NCBI GenBank assembly: GCA_900012615.1
Contig: LT009756.1
Span: 2,286,499 to 2,350,498, forward strand
Direction: 5' to 3'
Source: Agrobacterium genomosp. 13 str. CFBP 6927
GTDB lineage: Bacteria; Pseudomonadota; Alphaproteobacteria; Rhizobiales; Rhizobiaceae
Length of the DNA stretch: 64,000 nucleotides
Positions 58,884 to 64,000 of this stretch are shown here, in pieces (positions within the stretch are counted from its first letter, which is position 1; the number at the start of each line of letters is the position of its first letter). The position numbers were made by a program, and so were the translations under genes. The notes below the pieces were generated by a model. It was not told the origin of the DNA, ran no database searches, and saw nothing but the letters and a program-made list of their open reading frames with translations.

Positions 58884-59058
58884 CGCTGTCCTCAAATATC
58901 TCTGATTCGAATAAATTTCTAATATCCGCCTAATGTAGCGCCGTTGCGCGCAGTTGCAACGAATTTCGGCACGGGGACGCATTCATTCAATAAGTTAGAA
59001 TGGCCTTAAGTAAGGTGCGGGAGGCGGGAGCAGCGTGAGACCTTGCCGCGGCAAGACC

Positions 59059-59901
59059 CTACCGGTTCTGACCGGAAGCGCTATAGCGATGTTTCAGCAG
59101 TGAATAAATGGCGATCGGATTGGTCAGCAGATAACGCTTGCCGAGACGTTTCGGCTCGAGCATGGCCCTGTAGAGCCATTCCAGCCCCATATCCTGCATC
59201 CATTGCGGCGCCCTGCTGTTCTTGCCAGCGAGAAAGTCGAACAGGCCACCACAGGTCTTTATCACCGCGATGCCGGAGAGCCCGTCGAGATTGCGCGAAA
59301 CGAAACGTTGCTCCAGCGGTATGCCGAAGCCAACCCAGAGAATATCCGTCCGTGATGCGGCGATATCGGCGAGGATCGCCTGCTCTTCATCCCGCTTGAA
59401 ATAACCGTTGCGCCGACCCGAGAAGACCAGACGCGGATAGAGCCTCTGCATTTCCTCAACCGCGGCGCGGTTCACGTCTTCGGAGCCGCCGAGGAAATAA
59501 AACCGCGTACCCGTCTCTTCGGCCCGGCGGGCCACCGCATGAACGAGATCCGTGGTCGCGACGCGTTCCCGTAGCGCCGTGGTGCAGAATTTGCGGGAAA
59601 AGATCACCAGCGACATGCCATCGGCATGAATCTGGTCCGCCTGCCGCAGCATGGCGTCGAATTCCTTGTCCTGATGGCAGAGCGCGATCACCTGGCCATT
59701 CGCCGAGGTCGAATAGAACGGCCTTGAGCCGGCCGCGCGCTCGCCTTCCGCGCGCAGGATGAAATCCTGTGCCGTCTCGTCGATCGTCGCGTCAGTGATG
59801 GGCAAAGCCGCAAGCGGAATGACCGGCCAGATTGTGCCAGGTCCTTCCGAATCCGGGATGTCTCTCCCTGTCATATTCTGTCCGGTGTCCAAGATAGGCA
59901 T
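59059..59901 (-). CDS. WecG/TagA/CpsF family glycosyltransferase
   Basis: A 280-residue GT26 enzyme. Family marks are FYFLGGSEDVNRAAVEEM, LVFSGRRNGYF and the most conserved ILWVGFGIPLEQRFVSRNL, followed by GGLFDFLAGKNSRAPQWMQD. These transfer N-acetylmannosaminuronic acid, N-acetylmannosamine or a similar sugar to an undecaprenyl-linked acceptor as an early step in repeat-unit assembly. No initiating undecaprenyl-phosphate sugar transferase is present within this window, so that enzyme must be elsewhere. Confidence 0.92.
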   Translation of the reverse strand: MPILDTGQNMTGRDIPDSEGPGTIWPVIPLAALPITDATIDETAQDFILRAEGERAAGSRPFYSTSANGQVIALCHQDKEFDAMLRQADQIHADGMSLVIFSRKFCTTALRERVATTDLVHAVARRAEETGTRFYFLGGSEDVNRAAVEEMQRLYPRLVFSGRRNGYFKRDEEQAILADIAASRTDILWVGFGIPLEQRFVSRNLDGLSGIAVIKTCGGLFDFLAGKNSRAPQWMQDMGLEWLYRAMLEPKRLGKRYLLTNPIAIYSLLKHRYSASGQNR

Positions 59902-60115
59902 CGTTTCATTGTTATATTCACGCAGATGCTAGGCCATAAGGCTTCAAACACTACGAAGAACTATCATTAATATTTTTATAAATCCTGAGCTTGAGGCAAG
60001 CAATTTATACGCCTGAAGGTTGAGTTACCCGTGCCATTCCCTCTCCGTCCTATTCCGGTTTTGCTACCGATGGGTTAAGGGACGACGAAACCAAACCAGA
60101 GGAAAGGTCCCGGCC

Positions 60116-60325
60116 ATGGAAACCATATCGATCGACAACCGCGGCGATTTCGGCCTTTGGGCGATAGAGCGGGCGAAAGAAATCGTCGCAAACGAAGCGT
60201 CCGATCTTGCCGTCTCCGTCCGTGACGGCGACGAGGCTGGCATCCGTGATGCGGGCAATGCACTGGGCGCTGCCATCGCCGCTGCCCTGCTCGAGGTTTA
60301 TGACGGCCTGATTTCCGAGGAATAA
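60116..60325 (+). CDS. Small hypothetical protein
   Basis: A 69-residue acidic protein (theoretical charge clearly negative by inspection) with predicted helices and an Ala-rich middle (AGNALGAAIAAALLEVY). GAGGAAAGG precedes the ATG at 60116. No homologue recognised and no motif seen. It sits between WecG and the chain-length gene on the opposite strand. Confidence 0.5.
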   Translation: METISIDNRGDFGLWAIERAKEIVANEASDLAVSVRDGDEAGIRDAGNALGAAIAAALLEVYDGLISEE

Positions 60326-60350
60326 TCGGACCCGGCCGCTCCCACTGGAG

Positions 60351-61973
60351 CTAGCGCGCCGCGATGTCCGCATGATCCTTGCGGCGCAGATAACCCAGAA
60401 GCCCGAGCGCTATGGCAATGCCAAGACCGAGGAACAGACCGCCCACGCCGCCGGCGATCAGGAAGATCAGCTTGCCCGGCGGCCAGCTTCTGGAATTGGG
60501 GGCCACCGGCTGCGAAATCACCCGCACATTGGTGGCATCGATCGTCTGCTGCTCGGCGATCTGCCGCGAGCGGTTGAGATAGGTCTCGTAGATCGCCGCG
60601 GCCGAATTGGCGTCGCGTTCCAGATCGCGCAGCCGCACCTGCGCCTCGTTGTCGGTAAAGACATTGGCGCGCTCCGCCACGGCTTTCAGCCTGAGAGCGT
60701 CGAGCGAGGAACGGGCCTCGGCGACATTGGTCTTGGCCGCCTGCAAAATGCGCCGCGCCTCGTCCGCCATGCCGCGCTCCAGCATGTCGCGTTCCGCCCC
60801 CGCCGTCGCCAGACGGGGATGGCGCGCGCCATAGGTCAGCGTCATCGCGCCGATCTGCTGCTGCAGGGTGCTGTATTGTGCGCGGATGGTGTTCATGGTC
60901 TGGCTGTCGAAGATGGCGTCGCTCTGCGTGCGGTTCTGCGCAATCGCCGCCTCCATCTGCTTGAGGCGTGACTCCTCCTGAATGACACGCTGCTGCGCCG
61001 CCAGCACCTGCGCATTCAACTCACCGGATGCAAGATTGCTGACCAGCTGGCCGTTATTTTCCTGCAGGCCGTTTTCGCGGCGGAAATCCGCGACGCGCTT
61101 TTCGGCCACAGTCACGTTCTCACGCATTTCCTCCAGCCTGGTCCTCAGATCATCGACGATGCGCTGGCTGCTGTCGGACGTCGTCTGGAACAGCTCGCTT
61201 TCGAAAGCCTTGACGATGGCTTTCGAGACCATGACGGACTTTTCCGCGTCATTGGTCCAGACCGAAAGCGTCACCACGAAGGAACGTGGATCGCGTTCCG
61301 CCGCCACCCGGTCTCCGAGCGAACGAAGCGCGCCGACCCTGTTGTCGCCATCCTCCGGTTTCGATGAAAAAATCGCCTTCAACCGCGCAAGCGGCGGCGG
61401 CTTGATGAATTCGGCATCCTGGTCAAGCTTCAGCTCATCCACCACCCGCGCCAGCACATTGCGCGAGGTAATGGTGCGCAGCTTGCTCTCCACCTCGAGA
61501 ATCTGGGTGTCGCGTTGCTGGTTCGGGGAGAACACCCCGTCGCTGACGACGTTGAGGTTGGAGGGGTTGACGACGATATCCGTATAGGCCGTGTAGCGCG
61601 GCGGTGTCATATAGGCATAGGAAAGTGACGCGGCGACGCAGAGAATGATCGCAAGCACGATCCACACAATGCCGTTTCGCAGCCAGATGAGCACATCGTC
61701 CAGGCCGATCCTGTCGATATATTTCAGACCTGGCAGCGCATTCGCCAGACTGGCGCTCGGCGAGGTCGCATTGACGGATTGCGCAGCCGGAGCTGGTTCG
61801 GCAATGGCGGCCGCCGGCTTCGGCTCGAGATGCTCTTTCAGCACCGTGCGTTCGAAAACCTCGTCCTCGTCCGCCAGATCGTCCAGCAGGGAACCATGGG
61901 GTCTGGCGGCGGGCCCCGCTTTTTCATCCAGCGGACGTGCCTGCTTATGTCCCGCCTTTTGAAGCCTGTACAT
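60351..61973 (-). CDS. Wzz/GumC-like polysaccharide chain-length protein
   Basis: A 540-residue inner-membrane protein. One helix (IVWIVLAIILCVAASLSYAY) lies near residue 110 and the second (LIFLIAGGVGGLFLGLGIAI) near the C-terminus, around a long periplasmic coiled-coil region. The end of that region has the Pro-rich signature VISQPVAPNSRSWPPGK common to PCP-type proteins. There is no C-terminal tyrosine kinase, unlike ExoP, so length control has to act without one here. ATG at 61973 is favoured; the frame is open to 62048. Divergent from the phosphohexomutase. Confidence 0.88.
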   Translation of the reverse strand: MYRLQKAGHKQARPLDEKAGPAARPHGSLLDDLADEDEVFERTVLKEHLEPKPAAAIAEPAPAAQSVNATSPSASLANALPGLKYIDRIGLDDVLIWLRNGIVWIVLAIILCVAASLSYAYMTPPRYTAYTDIVVNPSNLNVVSDGVFSPNQQRDTQILEVESKLRTITSRNVLARVVDELKLDQDAEFIKPPPLARLKAIFSSKPEDGDNRVGALRSLGDRVAAERDPRSFVVTLSVWTNDAEKSVMVSKAIVKAFESELFQTTSDSSQRIVDDLRTRLEEMRENVTVAEKRVADFRRENGLQENNGQLVSNLASGELNAQVLAAQQRVIQEESRLKQMEAAIAQNRTQSDAIFDSQTMNTIRAQYSTLQQQIGAMTLTYGARHPRLATAGAERDMLERGMADEARRILQAAKTNVAEARSSLDALRLKAVAERANVFTDNEAQVRLRDLERDANSAAAIYETYLNRSRQIAEQQTIDATNVRVISQPVAPNSRSWPPGKLIFLIAGGVGGLFLGLGIAIALGLLGYLRRKDHADIAAR

Positions 61974-62230
61974 CAGCCAATCCAACTCGAACGAACCACA
62001 AAAAGGCCGGCAACGGATTGTTTTCACCGTCGCCAAGGCCGCTATCAACGGGCAAGTTTAAATATGACGGGTGAATTTTAGGTTACCCGCCTCATGCCCA
62101 CCATCATTGCCTATTCGCGACCACCATGAAAGAGACGATTGACTTGAATGGATCGATACGGTTCTTTCAGGCGTTATATTTTTACATTATCCATTTGAAC
62201 CTCAAAGATTTTATCGAAACGGAGTTTGGC

Positions 62231-63646
62231 ATGAGCCTGAAATTTGGAACGAGCGGCCTTCGCGGCCTCTCTGTCGATCTGAAAGGAAAAGCCTCTGCCG
62301 TCTATGCCACGGCATTTGCAAGACACCTTCTCGCATCGGGCCAGGCAAAGGCGGGAGACCCCATTCTTGTGGCCCGCGATTTTCGCGATTCGAGCCCGGA
62401 TGTGTCAGCAACCTGCATCGCCGCGCTGAAAAAGGCCGGCCTGACACCGCTTGATTGCGGCACGGTGCCGACGCCGGCGCTGGCGCTTTACGGACTCTCC
62501 CTCAAGGCCGGAGCCCTGATGATCACCGGCTCGCATATTCCGGCCGACCGCAACGGCATCAAGTTCTATCGTCCCGACGGCGAAATCGACAAGCAAGACG
62601 AAACGGCGATTGCCGCACTCGCAGCCAAGGTTGAGGCTGAAGGTATCAGCGACGAGGCCGCAACGGCAGAGGATCATTCCGCAATCGCCGCCGAACTTTT
62701 CTACGAGCGCAATATCGCGCTGCTGCCGGAAAAGGCGCTGTCGGGCCTGAAGATCGGCGTTTATCAGCACAGCACGGTTGCGCGCGATCTCTTCGTCGAT
62801 GTTCTCGCCCATTATGGCGCAGATGTCGTGCCGCTCGGCCGCTCCGAGACCTTCATTCCCGTCGATACCGAGGCGGTCTCACCGGAAACGCTGGCGCTTC
62901 TCAAAGAATGGGCGCCGCAACACGGTCTGGACGCCATCGTTTCCGCCGATGGCGACGGTGACCGTCCCCTGCTCGCCGATGAAAACGGCGTGCCGCTGCG
63001 CGGCGACCTGATCGGGCTCATCACAGCCAATTTTCTCGATGCGGGCGTGGTCGTCACCCCCGTCACCTCCAATTCCGGTATCGAAGCAAGCGGTTCGTTC
63101 GAAGTTGTCCGCACCAAGGTCGGCTCGCCTTTCGTGATCGCCGGCATGGGTGAGGCGCTTGCCGAGGGAAAGAACGGCGTCATGGGGTTTGAGGCCAATG
63201 GCGGCCTGTTGACCGCCTCCGCCTTCACCCTCAACGGCAGGCCGCTTTCGCCGCTGCCGACCCGTGACAGCTTCCTGCCTGTCCTCGCCGTGTTGCTTCT
63301 GTCCGCCGATCAGAAAAAACCCCTATCGCAAATCGCAGCCGCCTACAGGCTGCCGGTTGCCGCCGCCGACCGTCTGGAGAACTTCGCGCAGGAAAAGAGC
63401 GCCGCCCTGATGGCGCATCTGCGCGCCTCCCGCAGCAATCTCGAAACCTTCCTCGCCCCGGTCGGCGCGGTGAAGACGCTCAGCGACATAGACGGCCTGC
63501 GCGTGGCGCTGACCGACGGCAGCACCATCCATTTCCGCCCTTCCGGCAACGCTCCCGAAATGCGCTGTTATGTCGAGGCCGCCAATCAGGATGAGGCCGA
63601 AACGCTTCTGAACAAGGGGCTCGATCTCATCCGCAATTTTGGGTGA
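62231..63646 (+). CDS. Phosphomannomutase/phosphoglucomutase
   Basis: A 471-residue alpha-D-phosphohexomutase that moves phosphate between C6 and C1 of mannose or glucose. It has the phosphoserine loop MITGSHIP at about residue 99, the metal loop SADGDGDRP, and the sugar-binding MGFEANGGLL. The C-terminal phosphate loop is FRPSGNAPEMR. ATG at 62231 is preceded by GGAG; the longer frame from 62126 lacks a start signal and would add a hydrophobic non-family segment. It supplies activated sugar for the adjoining polysaccharide locus. Confidence 0.93.
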   Translation: MSLKFGTSGLRGLSVDLKGKASAVYATAFARHLLASGQAKAGDPILVARDFRDSSPDVSATCIAALKKAGLTPLDCGTVPTPALALYGLSLKAGALMITGSHIPADRNGIKFYRPDGEIDKQDETAIAALAAKVEAEGISDEAATAEDHSAIAAELFYERNIALLPEKALSGLKIGVYQHSTVARDLFVDVLAHYGADVVPLGRSETFIPVDTEAVSPETLALLKEWAPQHGLDAIVSADGDGDRPLLADENGVPLRGDLIGLITANFLDAGVVVTPVTSNSGIEASGSFEVVRTKVGSPFVIAGMGEALAEGKNGVMGFEANGGLLTASAFTLNGRPLSPLPTRDSFLPVLAVLLLSADQKKPLSQIAAAYRLPVAAADRLENFAQEKSAALMAHLRASRSNLETFLAPVGAVKTLSDIDGLRVALTDGSTIHFRPSGNAPEMRCYVEAANQDEAETLLNKGLDLIRNFG

Positions 63647-63747
63647 GTGGAGCGCGCACGTGAGATGATATAAGCGGAACGCATGCCATTTCCCATGCGA
63701 TCCGTAACTTCACATTGAAGCGTCACTGGTTGTCTGAAGCTGTCCTC

Positions 63748-63778
63748 CGTCATCCTCGGGCTTGACCCGAGGATGACG
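63748..63778. repeat. REP-like palindrome (single copy)
   Basis: A 31-base palindrome with perfect 13-base arms CGTCATCCTCGGG/CCCGAGGATGACG and a five-base loop. It has the same sequence as half of the inverted repeat at 25905-25980. The rest of 63647-63947 contains no gene. Confidence 0.8.
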
Positions 63779-63947
63779 TCGAGTTTCAAAGCACTCGTCA
63801 GCAATCCGAATCGTGTCGGCATTCCGACTTTGAGACGACAGCCGAGGCGTCGTCGCACAGTGTCGCAAATGTCGCACCCCGCCCGTGCCCTGTTGCTCTT
63901 CCGGCTCCATGGAGCGATAAGGACCGGAGGGCCACAAGAGGCGGATT

Positions 63948-64000
63948 ATGAGCGGCGAGACCATTACCCTTTATGAAGCGATCGGTGGCGATGCGACCGT
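63948..64000 (+). CDS. Truncated haemoglobin, 5' end only
   Basis: The frame starts MSGETITLYEAIGGDAT and runs off the window. The LYEAIGGDAT opening matches group II truncated haemoglobins (TLYExIGG), which bind oxygen or nitric oxide. GAGG precedes the ATG. The call rests on 17 residues. Confidence 0.7.
   Translation, partial: MSGETITLYEAIGGDAT

Overview
The window looks like chromosomal DNA of an Agrobacterium/Rhizobium-group alphaproteobacterium. The strongest marker is the set gbpR-chvE-gguA-gguB-gguC (about 26.0-32.3 kb), the virulence-linked sugar-binding protein and ABC transporter locus known from Agrobacterium. High GC, GTG/TTG starts, a TauE/SafE exporter, DUF1045, rhizobial palindromic repeats and a tRNA-Arg(CCG) fit the same assignment. 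Identification is from memory of protein families; no database was searched.

Layout. 0-5.4 kb: TauE/SafE permease, FMN-dependent lactate dehydrogenase, an SMR efflux/TetR pair, a D,D-carboxypeptidase with SPOR domain, and a metallophosphoesterase. 5.4-8.4 kb: a ureide (purine) catabolism operon puuE-uraD-[mntA-hepT]-allA-uraH with a HepT/MntA toxin-antitoxin pair embedded in it. 8.5-17 kb: DUF1045 protein, an FAD oxidoreductase head-to-head with mnmD, a 1,246-residue hybrid histidine kinase and a DEAD-box RNA helicase. 17-26 kb: two EamA transporters, DoxX, an L,D-transpeptidase, the conserved ATP-grasp/alpha-E/transglutaminase cluster, a methyltransferase, a GNAT and a VOC protein. 26-32.3 kb: the chvE-ggu locus. 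32.3-35.8 kb: small proteins, a MarR regulator, tRNA-Arg and an inositol-monophosphatase-family enzyme.

36.1-46.4 kb is a ten-gene pentitol operon: binding protein, hexuloisomerase-like SIS protein, two permeases, EryC-like TIM-barrel isomerase, SorC regulator, ABC ATPase, xylitol dehydrogenase-like enzyme, ribitol 2-dehydrogenase and FGGY pentulose kinase. The inferred flow is uptake of a pentitol, oxidation to D-ribulose or D-xylulose, then phosphorylation into the pentose phosphate pathway; the SIS and TIM-barrel proteins are not explained by that simple route. 46.6-50.8 kb holds a TetR regulator, a SpoIIM-like membrane protein preceded by two tandem dyads, a small lipoprotein and a chemoreceptor.

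51.3-63.6 kb is a surface or exopolysaccharide locus: Wzy/O-antigen-ligase-like polymerase, GNAT-type protein, three glycosyltransferases, a secreted GH10 glycanase translationally coupled to one of them, a WecG/TagA transferase, a Wzz-like chain-length protein and a phosphohexomutase. The window ends in the first 17 codons of a probable truncated haemoglobin.

The observations most worth following are the SIS/TIM-barrel genes in the pentitol operon, the TetR tandem operators before the SpoIIM-like gene, the toxin-antitoxin pair inside the ureide operon, the CATG head-to-head start overlap at mnmD, and several long unexplained dyads at 8.5, 31.2, 50.8 and 52.85 kb.
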